A DNA stretch of 47,781 nt from Glycomyces sp. L485 (GTDB lineage Bacteria; Actinomycetota; Actinomycetes; Mycobacteriales; Micromonosporaceae). Below the pieces are notes generated by a model. That model was not told the DNA's origin and made no database searches. It was given only the letters and a program-made list of their open reading frames with translations. The stretch covers positions 273 through 48,053 of the forward strand of contig NZ_JAKZEW010000036.1 in the NCBI RefSeq assembly GCF_022548875.1, read 5' to 3'. Shown one piece after another: positions 47,568-47,781 of this stretch. The translations under genes were made by a program, and so were the position numbers. Every line of letters begins with the position of its first letter. Position 1 is the first letter of the stretch.

Positions 47568-47781
47568 AGTTCTTGCCCGCAGGGGAAACGGACAGGAAAG
47601 CCGAAAGGCCCTGGCCCAAAACCAAAAGGGCAAAACTCCGAACGAACAGATCGGGGGCCTAAACGGCCCGAAAACAGGTCTGGTAAGTTACTGGAGCCGC
47701 TCCGGTCGGAGCTGGAACATCAAAGATGTTTTCAGACTGATTGTGGCGTGTTGTTTGAGAACTCAACAGGGTGTTTGGATG
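47568..47781 (+). promoter_or_regulatory. rRNA operon leader with boxA antitermination site
   Basis: The last 210 bp have no gene and are AT-richer than the surroundings. TTGTTTGAGAACTC (47751-47764) followed by AACAGGGTGTTTGG closely matches the boxA leader found just before 16S rRNA in mycobacteria and relatives. The 16S gene is expected to begin a few tens of bases past the window end. Confidence 0.75.

Overview
The window is high-GC DNA from a mycothiol-using actinomycete. It carries WhiB7 with an AT-hook, a mycoredoxin, an Obg GTPase, a PASTA kinase, an XRE/DUF5753-DUF397 pair and PHO boxes of the streptomycete type, and several genes start at TANNNT-N6-start leaderless promoters. A member of the Glycomycetaceae or a related family would fit, but the sequence alone does not prove the genus. 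The window opens inside a GH5 glycosidase gene and closes in the leader of an rRNA operon.

Region 1 (about 0.3-14.9 kb) is an accessory island. A TetR divergon has lost its partner gene to a group II intron maturase fragment. Behind it lie remnants of at least six kinds of mobile gene: IS701-like, ISAzo13-like, IS30, ISAs1-like, a serine recombinase tail and the maturase. One IS701-family element (2166-3536) is structurally complete, with 24-bp inverted repeats and a GTAG target duplication. Its transposase needs a -1 frameshift, at a textbook slippery heptamer, to reach its full C-terminus. Between the relics sit intact cargo genes: an M48 membrane peptidase with two companions, a DUF6571-like anchored protein, a thioredoxin-fold protein without cysteines plus a partner, and a tightly coupled pair (10216-12782) made of a TROVE-like/vWA protein and an ARPP-like protein with a C-terminal helix-turn-helix. 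That pair is the best candidate for a little-described system. The island ends at tRNA-Trp beside the serine recombinase tail.

Region 2 (15.3-35.5 kb) is conserved chromosome. It holds two M16 proteins (one active, one lacking the zinc motif) with nudC, an EamA exporter, an alginate-lyase-like protein whose stop codon seems to be lost, then mycoredoxin, uvrD2, whiB7, an ABC1 kinase, a small zinc-ribbon protein, a YgjP-type protease, a DUF2342 protein, a YlbL-type PDZ-Lon protease, a UPF0182 membrane protein and a PASTA kinase. The order is close to Rv3193c-Rv3199c of Mycobacterium tuberculosis. whiB7 has a complete attenuation leader. The PDZ-protease start codon lies inside a long perfect hairpin.

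Region 3 (35.6-47.8 kb) has a small Cys-rich protein, the XRE/DUF397 pair, a zinc-type cation exporter behind an inverted repeat, and the phosphate system: pstS-pstC-pstA on the minus strand, pstB alone and convergent on the plus strand, and phoU on the minus strand. Both pstS and pstB have PHO boxes. An anchored acidic protein, tRNA-Lys, obg and the rRNA leader with its boxA follow.
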